Numbered from the stretch's first letter, positions 7,136 to 15,562 are shown. The stretch: 47,930 nt of DNA from Rhodococcus sp. (in: high G+C Gram-positive bacteria) (GCA_004211695.1 SEEV01000007.1:1-47930), one strand, 5' to 3'. Notes: generated by a model from the sequence alone, not told the origin. Numbers and translations are program-made.

Positions 7136-7753
7136 GTGAATGCTCCCGGCGGACCTCGACTCTGCTACTCGGATGGTGCGGGGCACTTCTATGAGACGGT
7201 GCTGTCTGCTGATTCCCCTCGGGTAACCCTCGGCCGTTCCACCGATGCCGATATCGCTTTCGAACAGGACCGCAGCGTGTCGCGCCTACACGCCACCGTT
7301 GAATGGATCGGCACGCACTGGACTGTGGTGGACGACGGTCTGTCCCGTAACGGCACTTTCGTCAACGGTGATCGATTGGTCGGACGGAAGCGACTCCGTT
7401 CCGGAGACCGGATTTCCATCGGCTCGTCAGTGGTGACCTTCCACGTGTCCGGTGGGGTGAGTGGTGAGATGACGGACATCGCGGATGCGATGCCGACACG
7501 TTCGTCACTCACGCAATCACAGACATCGGTGCTCATGGAATTGTGCCGCCCGTACAAAGGCCGGACCTATGCGAATCCGGCATCGAACCAGGAGATCGCC
7601 GACAGGCTGTTCATCAGTGTCGAAACCGTGAAGTCGCATCTGCGTGCGCTGTTTGCCAAGTTCGGAGTCGAGAACCTGCCGCAGAACCAGAAGCGCGCGC
7701 GCCTGGCGGAACGGGCAATGCAGAGCGGCATTGTGTCGGAGCGCGAACTGTAG
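7136..7753 (+). CDS. FHA-domain transcriptional regulator with LuxR-type HTH
   Basis: A 205-residue soluble protein joining a phospho-threonine reader to a DNA-binding domain. The FHA half carries the conserved GRSTDAD (R34), SRLHA (S49, H52) and SRNGTFVNG loops that hold phosphothreonine. The C-terminal half (about residues 125-190) is a GerE/LuxR-like helix-turn-helix, SNQEIADRLFISVETVKSHL. I prefer the GTG at 7136, because GAAGGAAA lies 6-7 bases upstream. ATG codons at 7121 and 7130 are possible. A membrane Ser/Thr kinase is encoded three genes downstream, so this protein probably binds DNA in response to phosphorylation by that kinase (inference). Two dyads lie upstream. There is no receiver domain. 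Confidence 0.85.
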   Translation: MNAPGGPRLCYSDGAGHFYETVLSADSPRVTLGRSTDADIAFEQDRSVSRLHATVEWIGTHWTVVDDGLSRNGTFVNGDRLVGRKRLRSGDRISIGSSVVTFHVSGGVSGEMTDIADAMPTRSSLTQSQTSVLMELCRPYKGRTYANPASNQEIADRLFISVETVKSHLRALFAKFGVENLPQNQKRARLAERAMQSGIVSEREL

Positions 7754-7976
7754 TCGGTATCCTTCCGCGTTCCTGCGACAAGGTGTGATGCATTTCCACC
7801 CTTGGGGTGACGATCAGACGTGTCTCCGCCGTCACGATTGTGGATACTCATTCATCCCGATCCGAGGGGATCCGCAACGTGAACACCGAGCAATCAGGGA
7901 GCGTGTCCGGTATTGCCCAAGCGTGGCGCGCGGAGGAAACTGAGACACGCGGTATGCAACTGAGGGGGTGGGGCTG

Positions 7977-9218
7977 ATGCCCCAACCGACCCGGTGGCGT
8001 CCGTCGATCCCTGTTGTGCTCAGCGTGTTCGTCTTGATCGTCAGCTTCGGGATTTTCGGATTGTCACCGGCAATGACGACGGCTGAGGCACGAGTGCTCG
8101 CACACTCGGAACCCGACGGCGTCGAGTTCCCTTCGTGGCCCCTGCCTGCGGTTCCCAGCGATCAACCCCTATGCCCGCCGGACTGCTCCCAGATTCCCGA
8201 GGGGCAGCTGCCGAATCCGGAGGGTGAGTTTGGGGAGGTGCCGCCGTCCGAGGGTGAGTTTGGGGAGGTGCCGCCGTCCGAGGGTGAGTTTGGGGAGGTG
8301 CCGCCGTCCGAGGGTGAGTTTGGGGAGGTGCCGCCGTTCGAGGGGGAGTTTGGGGAGGTGCCGCCGTTCGAGGGTGAGTTCGAGCAGGTGCCGCCGTTCG
8401 ATTGGCCGGACGGGGGCGGTACCCATCCTGAGGACGGCTGCGTGCTCAACCCGGAATCGTGCATTGATATTCCGGATCCGACTGATCCAGATTGCACACC
8501 CAATTGTGGGACCGGTATCGGGTGCGAGCCGTTTTGTGAGCCGCCTCCGCTGCCCGAGGGATGCCCGATCGACCCGTCGCAATGCCCCACCGACACCCCG
8601 GATCCCGGCCCACTGTGTGAGAACCCGCCTTGCCTCCGGATTCCTATGGACACCACGACCGGCGGAGGTGGAGGCGTACCACCAGTAGAACCTGTTCCGC
8701 CCCCCGGAGTGCCGAATTCGTTACCCATCCCCCCGGGCGTACCGATCGTCCCGGGCGTACCGATCCCACCGGGCGCACCGATCCCACCGGGCGCACCGAT
8801 CCCACCGGGCGCACCTGCACCACCTGCCGCCGCGGTTGATCCCGAACCTTCTGTGGAGTTGCAGCTCAGTGAACCGGTGGTCGAACCCGGTGTGGCACCG
8901 ACTGTGGCGGGGGTGGGCTGCCCGCCGGGGTCTGTTGTCGAGATGTCTGTGGACGGCGTGCCCTCCGGCGAGGTGACGGCGGACAGCGCCGGCACGTACT
9001 CGGCGATGGTGGCGTCGGATGTCACCGACGTCGGCAGGTACCAAGTGCAGGCCGATTGCGGACCCGTCTATACGACACCGCTCGACGTGGTACTCGTCAG
9101 TCAGTCCACAGGTGCAACAACGACGCTGCTGGTGATCGTCTTCTTCTTGCTGATCGGTCTGCTGATCTACCGCCGGCGCCTCCTGCCGGTGCCTTCGCCC
9201 GGGGGTGATCGGCGATGA
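7977..9218 (+). CDS. Tandem-repeat, Pro-rich membrane-anchored surface protein
   Basis: A 413-residue exported protein. Residues 1-40 form a signal/membrane segment (VVLSVFVLIVSFGIFGL). Residues 82-141 are six decapeptide repeats, EGEFGEVPPS and variants. Next comes a Cys/Pro-rich part with about ten Cys (DPDCTPNCGTG, CEPFCEPPP), then a collagen-like PPGVPIPPGAP stretch, then an Ig-like domain with two Cys (VGCPPGSV, QADCGPVY). A C-terminal span (LLVIVFFLLIGLLIY) and short basic tail end it. The start is ATG 7977, 7 bases after GAGGGGGTGGGG. Its stop overlaps the next start as ATGA, coupling it to the membrane protein and kinase. I know no named family for the whole. A cell-wall-spanning sensor or adhesin stalk is a guess. 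Confidence 0.8.
   Translation: MPQPTRWRPSIPVVLSVFVLIVSFGIFGLSPAMTTAEARVLAHSEPDGVEFPSWPLPAVPSDQPLCPPDCSQIPEGQLPNPEGEFGEVPPSEGEFGEVPPSEGEFGEVPPSEGEFGEVPPFEGEFGEVPPFEGEFEQVPPFDWPDGGGTHPEDGCVLNPESCIDIPDPTDPDCTPNCGTGIGCEPFCEPPPLPEGCPIDPSQCPTDTPDPGPLCENPPCLRIPMDTTTGGGGGVPPVEPVPPPGVPNSLPIPPGVPIVPGVPIPPGAPIPPGAPIPPGAPAPPAAAVDPEPSVELQLSEPVVEPGVAPTVAGVGCPPGSVVEMSVDGVPSGEVTADSAGTYSAMVASDVTDVGRYQVQADCGPVYTTPLDVVLVSQSTGATTTLLVIVFFLLIGLLIYRRRLLPVPSPGGDRR
8220..8399 (+). repeat. Six 30-bp tandem repeats
   Basis: Units start at 8220, 8250, 8280, 8310, 8340 and 8370. The first three are identical, the fourth differs at one base, and the fifth and sixth diverge further. Each encodes a ten-residue unit, EGEFGEVPP plus S or F. 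The in-frame 30-bp period allows copy-number change without frameshift. Confidence 0.95.
8723..8812 (+). repeat. Five 18-bp tandem repeats encoding Pro-rich hexapeptides
   Basis: Units of 18 bp start at 8723, 8741, 8759, 8777 and 8795. The last three are identical (ACCGATCCCACCGGGCGC). They encode PIPPGV/A-type hexapeptides resembling a collagen-like or polyproline stalk. Confidence 0.85.
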
Positions 9219-10039
9219 GGAGCATCTTGGGCGTCTGCGTCACGTTGCTGTTCGCCCTCTTCGGGTTCTCGGCGTCGCTTGCGTCCGCGGCGGAACCGGT
9301 GGACGTGGTGGCAGTGATCAACGGACAGGACGCCGCGTTCGCAGACCAACAGCATCCCATCCGCCTCGATCCGGCGAACCCGGCACAGGTGGCGTTGACC
9401 GTCACGAACAACACCGCAGAACCGGTCGACGTCGCCGGCGTGGATTTCTCGGGTCACGTGGTGGGCCTCAGTTTCTTCGCATTCCACACGTCGGTCGGTC
9501 TCACTGTGGCACCAGGGGAAACGGGAACGCTCGACTTCTCTCTCGAGCTGTCGGAACTGGAGAGTCAAGCTACCGGCCTCATCAACGGCACCCTCACGGT
9601 GAAGAACGACGCCGGCAACGTTGTCGCAGATATCGCGACGGTGATCGACGTGCGCGGTTCCCTCATCTCCGTTTACGGGCTGTTCGGTCTGGCGCTGGCC
9701 CTCCTAACCGTCCTGGCCCTTGTGGATGCCGCGTTGGCCATCGCACGAAACGGGTTGCCGCTCAACCGTTGGCGCCGTGGAATGCGGTTGCTGACCCCAG
9801 GTCTCGGCATCGGGCTCGTGCTGGTGTTCACGCTGTCTGCGACCCGCGTGTGGGTGCCGACCACCGAACGCTGGCTCGTGGTGGCCGCGGGCTTCGCTGT
9901 CGGGTTCTTCATCCTCGGATATCTCACGCCGACGCCCGAATCGGACGATGAAGACGACGATGTGATCGACGAGGACGAGGACGACGGCGGAGGCAGTTCG
10001 TCGTCCGGCCGGGCATCTGCGGGAACGGGCCGAACATGA
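9215..10039 (+). CDS. Membrane protein with extracellular Ig-like domain and acidic tail
   Basis: A 274-residue protein. A signal peptide (LFALFGFSASLASAAEP) is followed by one Ig/DUF916-like beta domain (about residues 27-145; VALTVTNNTAEPVDV, LTVAPGETGTLDFSL). Three membrane spans follow, near 149-176, 190-211 and 218-236. The cytoplasmic tail is very acidic (ESDDEDDDVIDEDEDD) and ends in a Ser/Gly stretch. It starts inside the previous stop (ATGA at 9215) and ends the same way into the kinase gene, so the three proteins are probably made together and may form a complex. The acidic, Ser/Thr-bearing tail is a plausible kinase contact or target (inference). Exact function unknown. Confidence 0.78.
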   Translation: MRSILGVCVTLLFALFGFSASLASAAEPVDVVAVINGQDAAFADQQHPIRLDPANPAQVALTVTNNTAEPVDVAGVDFSGHVVGLSFFAFHTSVGLTVAPGETGTLDFSLELSELESQATGLINGTLTVKNDAGNVVADIATVIDVRGSLISVYGLFGLALALLTVLALVDAALAIARNGLPLNRWRRGMRLLTPGLGIGLVLVFTLSATRVWVPTTERWLVVAAGFAVGFFILGYLTPTPESDDEDDDVIDEDEDDGGGSSSSGRASAGTGRT

Positions 10040-11961
10040 GTATCGATACCGACCTGGTGAGCGCGGCCCTTCCTGCATACGACATCGGGGGCGAACTCGG
10101 CCGAGGCGGTTGGGGTGTGGTGCTCTCCGGTCGGCACCGGGCCCTGGGCAGGCCTGTTGCAGTCAAGCAATTGCCTCCGGCGTTCGCGTCGGATCCGAAT
10201 GTGCGGCGCCGCTTCACTGCCGAGGGCAGGCTGCTCGCCTCGCTCGATCACCCGCACGTCGTTCCGGTCTACGACTTCGTCGAACGAGACGGACTGTGTC
10301 TGCTCGTCATGGAGCTCCTGCCCGGGGGCACTGTCTGGAACAGATTCACGAAAGAGGGATTCAACGCACATTCGGCTGTCGCAGTTGCCCTCGCGTGCTC
10401 GGCCGGGCTCAAGGCTGCGCACGATAGGGGAATATTGCACCGGGACATCAAACCCGAGAATCTCATGTTTGCTGCGTCGGGTGCACTGAAGGTGACGGAC
10501 TTCGGGATCGCGAAGGTAGTGGGCGGTCAGGAAACTCTCGCCACCCGTACTGGCGAGGTTGTCGGCACGCCGTCGTACATCGCCCCGGAGCAGGCTCGGG
10601 GTCATGAGCTGTCCCCGGCCACCGACGTGTACGCGCTGGCGACGATGCTGTACGAATTACTGTCCGGAACTTTGCCATTCCCTCCGGCCGGCGACGCGAT
10701 GGCGCAACTGTTCATGCACGCGTTCGACGACCCCACACCGCTCTCCGATGCTGCACCACACATTCCGCCTCAGATCGCCGACGTGGTGATGCATGGTCTC
10801 GCCACCGATCCAGCGGATCGTCTTCCCACGGCGGAAGCGTTCGGCGTCGAACTCGCCGGGGCGTCGACGGACAGGTGGGGGCCGGGATGGCTTTCCTCCG
10901 AGGGTATGCCGGTGATGGGCGCCGACCGCATCGTCACGGCCGCGGGTCTGGGTATCGCGCCGACACCCACGTTGACCGACGAGGAGCACGCGTCACTGCC
11001 GATGACCCGACCTCATGCCAGATCCGGCACCGGCGAGCATCCGCCGCCGACCACTGCGCCGGACGCCGATCCGGACGCCACTGCGCCGCCGACGGCTGCA
11101 GCGCATCGAGAGCCGCCTCCGACGGCGCCGACACCGCCGACCGTGCGTCCGTCGATCACGGTGCATGCGCCGGGAGTTCGACTCGTCGATGTCGCGCACA
11201 CCGATCTGGTTCCCGTGCGAACAGTCGTGGAGGTGCCGCCGCCGCGGGTGCCTCTACTCGTGGCAGCCGGCCTGGGTCTCGTCGCGATCGCGGTGGCGCT
11301 GATCGGCCTGGGCAGTCCGGTCGGAGGGGACCCGCCGCCGCCCGGAACGCTCTCCGTCGCAGGAGTGGACCCGGCCCTGGTCACGCCGGTGGCCGTCGAC
11401 CTGACGCAACCGCTGACGGTGACAAGTACTGCGCCAATAGGTGCGGACGGGGTGACCGTGAGTTTGGAGGTCCTGGGCCGCGTGGTGAAGTCGCAGAGCG
11501 CGCCTCTGATTCCGGGCGCCGGCAACGTCTTCGCCACGGTGGAGCCGCTGGGCGGCGGCTACCTGGTCGCCGGTGATCTCACCGGTGAAGTGGCGCTGAC
11601 GCAAGCCGGTCAGACTGTGCAGACCTGGGAGTTTCCGGTCGAAACCACGCAGCCGGCCACCGCGACGGCGGTCGCGGCCGCCTGCGCCGCCCTGTTCTTG
11701 TTCTCGCTCGCATACCTCGAATCATTCCTGCGGTCGCTGCGCCGCGGTCGACGCCGTGTCTCGGGGACGATCGGTGTTCCCGTCAGTGCCGGAATTCTCG
11801 CAGTGTCGGTGGTCGGTGGAGGGTGGGTTCTATTGGGCCACCAGCCAACCATCACAACGCTGGTGGTGTCGGTGATTCTGGCTGCGCTCGCGGGAGTGGC
11901 CGCGGCAATCGGCGCTTCACGAATCGGACGTCGCAGACGGCGTACGAGGTCTGCTCGATGA
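10036..11961 (+). CDS. Membrane Ser/Thr protein kinase (PknB-like catalytic domain)
   Basis: A 641-residue eukaryotic-type kinase. The catalytic domain (about 15-285) has the glycine loop GRGGWG (22-27), AVKQ with Lys44, HRDIKPEN with Asp137, DFG at 155-157, and TPSYIAPEQ. A Pro/Thr-rich linker leads to a span near 405-427. An extracellular beta domain (430-540) follows, then three more spans near 543-630 and a basic end. This lacks the PASTA repeats of PknB, and a four-span C-terminus is unusual for the family. It phosphorylates Ser/Thr residues in the cytoplasm, and the extracellular part may sense envelope cues. It is translationally coupled to the two membrane proteins before it, and the FHA-HTH protein upstream is the obvious reader of its phosphorylation (inference). 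Confidence 0.92.
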   Translation: MSIDTDLVSAALPAYDIGGELGRGGWGVVLSGRHRALGRPVAVKQLPPAFASDPNVRRRFTAEGRLLASLDHPHVVPVYDFVERDGLCLLVMELLPGGTVWNRFTKEGFNAHSAVAVALACSAGLKAAHDRGILHRDIKPENLMFAASGALKVTDFGIAKVVGGQETLATRTGEVVGTPSYIAPEQARGHELSPATDVYALATMLYELLSGTLPFPPAGDAMAQLFMHAFDDPTPLSDAAPHIPPQIADVVMHGLATDPADRLPTAEAFGVELAGASTDRWGPGWLSSEGMPVMGADRIVTAAGLGIAPTPTLTDEEHASLPMTRPHARSGTGEHPPPTTAPDADPDATAPPTAAAHREPPPTAPTPPTVRPSITVHAPGVRLVDVAHTDLVPVRTVVEVPPPRVPLLVAAGLGLVAIAVALIGLGSPVGGDPPPPGTLSVAGVDPALVTPVAVDLTQPLTVTSTAPIGADGVTVSLEVLGRVVKSQSAPLIPGAGNVFATVEPLGGGYLVAGDLTGEVALTQAGQTVQTWEFPVETTQPATATAVAAACAALFLFSLAYLESFLRSLRRGRRRVSGTIGVPVSAGILAVSVVGGGWVLLGHQPTITTLVVSVILAALAGVAAAIGASRIGRRRRRTRSAR

Positions 11962-12049
11962 AGAACGCGCCTCCCGGATGGAGGAATCAGGAAGGGGATT
12001 GTGTTTGACGATTGGTTCCGCTTTCACCCACCGAATCCTGGAGATTCCA

Positions 12050-12268
12050 ATGATTGCAGTTCACGGCCTGGCCCGAGCCGCCGCAATCTCGCTATTTGCC
12101 GCGGCTTCGATCGTGATCGCACCGGGTGTCGCGCCGGCGGCACCTGCTGACCTTCCCACTCCGGTACCCGCTCATTTCACGTTGTTCCCCGAATGCACGA
12201 TGTTCTCGGTCTTTCCGCCGATGAGCCACTGGGAGGTGTGGGGGTTCCATACCCCGCTTCCGTGCTGA
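12050..12268 (+). CDS. Small secreted peptide, two Cys in mature part
   Basis: A 72-residue protein with a clear signal peptide (RAAAISLFAAASIVIAPGVA, likely cut after APAAPA). The mature peptide is about 42 residues and rich in Pro, Phe and Trp. Its two Cys (ECTMF and the terminal PLPC) could form a disulfide. The ATG at 12050 follows GGAGA by 5 bases. An in-frame start at 11978 has no supporting site. It lies 88 bp after the kinase gene on the same strand and may share its transcript. A 15-bp-stem hairpin ends it. I recognise no family. Confidence 0.65.
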   Translation: MIAVHGLARAAAISLFAAASIVIAPGVAPAAPADLPTPVPAHFTLFPECTMFSVFPPMSHWEVWGFHTPLPC

Positions 12269-12305
12269 GGACTCGGACCGGCGTCCAATTGTCACACAGA
12301 TGATC

Positions 12306-12354
12306 TCGTCGTGGGATGCGCGCCGATGCGCACTCGCCCCGCATCCCACGACGA
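12306..12354. terminator. Bidirectional hairpin, 15-bp perfect stem
   Basis: Bases 12306-12320 are the exact reverse complement of 12340-12354, with a 19-base loop. It sits between the convergent small secreted-peptide genes that stop at 12268 and 12362, so it can end transcripts from both strands. Confidence 0.7.
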
Positions 12355-12361
12355 TATGGAA

Positions 12362-12733
12362 CTACCCCTGCACGCGCTGCGCGGCAACCGCATTGTCGGC
12401 CGCCACGCGATCGCGTGTCGCTGGGGTCACGCAGACCAGGTCGTTGGCGACAACCACCCGCCACACGAAGCCCTGCCTGCAGGTGTGGGGACCCCACGCG
12501 CCGCCGTTCGGTTCCTCGCGTTCCGCGCTGAGGGAGTTGTCCAGCGCGGCCTGTGAGCGCTGCTCCGGAGACACACACACGTGGTCGTTGGACATGGCCT
12601 CTCGCCACACGAATCCCTGCTTGCACGTGTCTTTGCCGTAGGGTCCGGTGTCCGCCGAGGCGGAAGGCGCCGCGATTAGGCCCAGCCCGCTTACGAGGAC
12701 GGCTCCTGCGATGAGTGTTTTCGTGATGTTCAT
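12362..12733 (-). CDS. Small secreted protein with two CxxGFVWR repeats
   Basis: A 123-residue exported protein. A signal peptide (LIAGAVLVSGLGLIAAPSAS) is followed by two copies of a 35-40 residue unit: CKQGFVWREAMSNDHVCV and CRQGFVWRVVVANDLVCV, each followed by a P..R..A..DN tail. Each unit has one Cys pair, probably a disulfide-closed hairpin. Proteins of this repeat type occur widely in mycobacteria and rhodococci without known function. The ATG at 12733 has AGAGGA upstream. The 25-codon ORF at 12830-12907 lies just upstream on the same strand and could be co-transcribed. Confidence 0.85.
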   Translation of the reverse strand: MNITKTLIAGAVLVSGLGLIAAPSASADTGPYGKDTCKQGFVWREAMSNDHVCVSPEQRSQAALDNSLSAEREEPNGGAWGPHTCRQGFVWRVVVANDLVCVTPATRDRVAADNAVAAQRVQG

Positions 12734-12829
12734 TAATGTCCTCTTCGTTAGAGTTTCGATGATGCTGACTGCTTGAGTGATCTGGGAGATCAGAAACCGT
12801 GGTAGAGGGCGCGAGGCCCACGAGTCGGC

Positions 12830-12907
12830 TCAGATCGGTCCCCACACCGCCGGGATCAGCCCGCCGCTGACGCCGTTGAGGAAGCTTGTGAAGATCCAGG
12901 TGTACAT
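12830..12907 (-). CDS. Possible 25-residue hydrophobic peptide
   Basis: A 25-codon frame on the minus strand reads MYTWIFTSFLNG followed by VSGGLIPAVWGPI, then TGA. AAGGAG at 12914-12919 sits 6 bases before the ATG, a near-perfect ribosome site. The peptide is uncharged and rich in aromatic and Gly residues, so it is likely membrane-active or an exported signal (inference). It lies 96 bp upstream of the CxxGFVWR protein on the same strand. No family recognised. A regulatory leader peptide is another reading. Confidence 0.5.
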   Translation of the reverse strand: MYTWIFTSFLNGVSGGLIPAVWGPI

Positions 12908-13217
12908 GATGTTCTCCTTGGCAGTTGATTCTCGAGCCCCGGTGGATCGGGGAGTGTTCCTCTGAACAACTACAACTTTGGAGCCTGGGAAGCGGTGAAA
13001 CCATCATCACCAGGGTGGAAATTCATCACCACCCGATGCGGGTACGGCCGGTCGACATCGAGCCGCATCGAGTGGTGGTGAGACTGGGAGAGACTCATCA
13101 CGCATCGCTGTCGTACAGAGGCGTGGAACGCAGCTGTGTGTATCCGCGCGAAAGCGCGCTTGGTCGGAGTGTAGGCCGGCCGGGTGTTCGAACGGGTCGT
13201 GGTCCGGGATGCCCTAC
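12908..13217. other. Gene-free interval downstream of the GH65 gene
   Basis: About 310 bases between the GH65 stop and the 25-codon ORF. It holds the ribosome site of that ORF. A short hairpin with a GAAA loop near 13145-13158 could end the GH65 transcript, but its 5-bp stem is weak. I see no convincing gene or promoter box. Confidence 0.4.
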
Positions 13218-15560
13218 TCAACCCCCGCGACGCACGGGCGCCCGGCCGTACGGTTGCCGTATGGCCGGGGGGCTCGACAGCTCCGGGATCGGCCGTGTCA
13301 CCGGAAAAGAGTTGAGCGTGAAGGGGCTCCCGTGGTGGGTGAGCTGAACCGGTTCGCCGGACAGCAGGCGGTAGGTGGCGGTGTTGGCGCGGATGTCCAC
13401 GTGGATCTGGCTGCCCCGCACTGTCATCCGGAACGAGAGGTTGGCCAGCTGTGGGGGGATGCGGGGCGCGAAGGAAATCTCGCCGCCGTGGTCGCGCATC
13501 CCGCCGAATCCTGCGACACACGCTATCCACGTCCCGGCGAGTGAGGCGATGTGCAGTCCGTTCTCGACGTTGTCGTGGAGGTCGTGGAGATCGGTCAGTG
13601 CGGCCTCGGCGAGGTAGTCGTAGGCGAGTTGGAGTTGACCGACCTCGGCGGCCATCACGGACTGCACACACGCGGAAAGGGACGAGTCCCGCACGGTGAG
13701 GGCCTCGTAGTAGGCGAAATTCGCGACTTTCTCTTCGTCGGTGAAGGCGTCGCCGCGCAGGTACATCGCCAGCACGAGGTCGGCCTGCTTTACCACCTGC
13801 TTGCGGTAGAGGTCGAAGTACGGGTAGTTGAGCAGCAGCGGATAGTTCTCCGGTGGTGTCCCTTCGAAATCCCATTCGGCGTGGTGGGTGAACGCATCGG
13901 ATTGCTGATGCACGCCGAGGGCGGGATCGAAGGGAATTCGCATGTGCTCGGCGGCATCTCGCCAGAGCGCTGCTTCCTCGTCGTCCACACCGAGTTCGCG
14001 CGCCAGTCCGGGTCGTCTCTCGCAGGCGGTCGCCGCGTCGTGCAGATTCTTCTGTGCCATCAGATTGGTGAACACGTTGTTGTCGGCGACGGCGGTGTAC
14101 TCGTCGGGTCCGGTGACACCGTCGATCCGGAACTCGCCCTGCGCATCGTGGTGGCCGAGGGACGTCCACAGCCGGGCGGTCTCCACGAGCAGTTCGACGC
14201 CGCACTCGGCTTCGAACTCCTCGTCCCCGGTCGCGGCCAGGTACCGGGACGTGGCGGCGGCGACGTCGGCCCCCACATGGAACGCCGCGGTTCCCGCAGG
14301 CCAATAGCCGGAGCACTCTTCGCCGTTGATCGACCGCCACGGGAACACGGCGCCGGCCTGCCCCAACTGGACGGCGCGGTTCTTCGCCTTGTCCAACGTC
14401 GAGTGCCGCCACCGCAGTGCGTCACGCGCCGAATCCGGCACCGTATATGTGAGGAGGGGGAGCACGAACGTCTCGGTGTCCCAGAACGCGTGTCCGTCGT
14501 ATCCGGGTCCGGTCAGACCCTTCGCGGGGATCGCCCGGGACTCACCACGTGCTCCGGCCTGCAGCACGTGGAACAGCGCGAATCGCACCGCCTGCTGTAG
14601 TTCCGCGTCGCCGTCGATCTCGACGTCCGCGGTTTCCCAGAACACATCGAGGTACTCGCGCTGTCGTTTCAGCAGCGTTTCCCAGCCGGTTTCGAGTGCG
14701 CCGGCCAGCGCCCCCTCGACCTGGCCGCGCAGGGCCGGCGTCGACCGGCGCGCCGACCATCCGTAGGCCAGGTATTTCGTCACCTTCAGCCGTTCACCTT
14801 GCGGAACGTCGACGGCCACGGTGAGCCGGGCCAGGTCCTCCTCGGTCTCGATACTGCACCGCCCGCCGGCGGGGTAGTCGATCTCGTGGTCCATGCCCGC
14901 TGCCATCCGAAGTCCCGACGCCCGGGTGTGGTGGGCGAGGACGGCCCGGAAGTCATGGGCGGCAGCGAAATCGGAGATCAGCGGGCTGTCCAGTGCGGCG
15001 GCGACTCGCGGGTCGTCGGTACGCGCCGGGATGGCCTCGTTGGCGAGCAGGTCGGACTGCAGGACGAGTTCGATGTCGCCGTCGAGCGGCTCGACCTCGT
15101 AGTGGATGGCGGCGACCGCGCGTGACGTGAACGAGACGAGTCGCTCCGAATGGATCCGAACCCGGCGGCCGGTCGGGGACGTCCATTCGGTGGTGCGCCG
15201 CAGGGTGCCCGAGCGGAAGTCGAGGACGCGCTGGTGGGCGGGTGCGCTCCCGTATCGCATGTCCATGGGCTCGTCCTCCACCAGGAGGCGGATGATGCTG
15301 CCGTCGGTCACGTTCACGACCGTCTGGCCGTCCTCCGGGTAGCCGTAGCCCGCCTCGGCGTAGGGGAGGGGGCGTTGCTCGTAGAACCCGTTGAGATAGG
15401 TGCCGGGGAGGCCTCGGGGCTCACCTTCCTCGAACGTGCCACGAATCCCGATGTGTCCGTTGGACAGTGCGAAGGTGGACTCGGTGGCGTGCAGTGCCTC
15501 CAGATCCAGTCCGCGCCATTTCAGCTGCCACGGTGAGATCTCGTAGCCCTTGTCGTCCAT
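13218..15560 (-). CDS. Glycoside hydrolase family 65 phosphorylase (Rv3401-like)
   Basis: A 780-residue GH65 protein, the normal length. The N-terminal domain starts with ESTFALSNGHIGIRGTFEEG. The (alpha/alpha)6 core has GHAFWDTETFVLP and VTGPDEYTAVADNN, in which Glu487 is the expected acid catalyst. GH65 enzymes cleave maltose, trehalose or kojibiose with phosphate, giving beta-glucose 1-phosphate plus glucose. The next gene upstream is a beta-phosphoglucomutase-like HAD protein, the matching second step, and the same pair occurs in M. tuberculosis as Rv3400-Rv3401. I chose ATG 15560 because GAGAGG lies 5 bases upstream. GTG 15566 would overlap the HAD stop. Which disaccharide is used cannot be read from sequence, but trehalose metabolism fits a mycolate organism. 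Confidence 0.88.
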   Translation of the reverse strand: MDDKGYEISPWQLKWRGLDLEALHATESTFALSNGHIGIRGTFEEGEPRGLPGTYLNGFYEQRPLPYAEAGYGYPEDGQTVVNVTDGSIIRLLVEDEPMDMRYGSAPAHQRVLDFRSGTLRRTTEWTSPTGRRVRIHSERLVSFTSRAVAAIHYEVEPLDGDIELVLQSDLLANEAIPARTDDPRVAAALDSPLISDFAAAHDFRAVLAHHTRASGLRMAAGMDHEIDYPAGGRCSIETEEDLARLTVAVDVPQGERLKVTKYLAYGWSARRSTPALRGQVEGALAGALETGWETLLKRQREYLDVFWETADVEIDGDAELQQAVRFALFHVLQAGARGESRAIPAKGLTGPGYDGHAFWDTETFVLPLLTYTVPDSARDALRWRHSTLDKAKNRAVQLGQAGAVFPWRSINGEECSGYWPAGTAAFHVGADVAAATSRYLAATGDEEFEAECGVELLVETARLWTSLGHHDAQGEFRIDGVTGPDEYTAVADNNVFTNLMAQKNLHDAATACERRPGLARELGVDDEEAALWRDAAEHMRIPFDPALGVHQQSDAFTHHAEWDFEGTPPENYPLLLNYPYFDLYRKQVVKQADLVLAMYLRGDAFTDEEKVANFAYYEALTVRDSSLSACVQSVMAAEVGQLQLAYDYLAEAALTDLHDLHDNVENGLHIASLAGTWIACVAGFGGMRDHGGEISFAPRIPPQLANLSFRMTVRGSQIHVDIRANTATYRLLSGEPVQLTHHGSPFTLNSFPVTRPIPELSSPPAIRQPYGRAPVRRGG

Positions 15561-15562
15561 GC

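Noticed and set aside
8220-8399. Regular 30-bp repeats considered as CRISPR.
   Set aside because: No spacers between units. They are coding tandem repeats in frame.
13145-13158. Short hairpin with a GAAA loop as GH65 terminator.
   Set aside because: Only five base pairs. Kept as a weak remark, not a feature.
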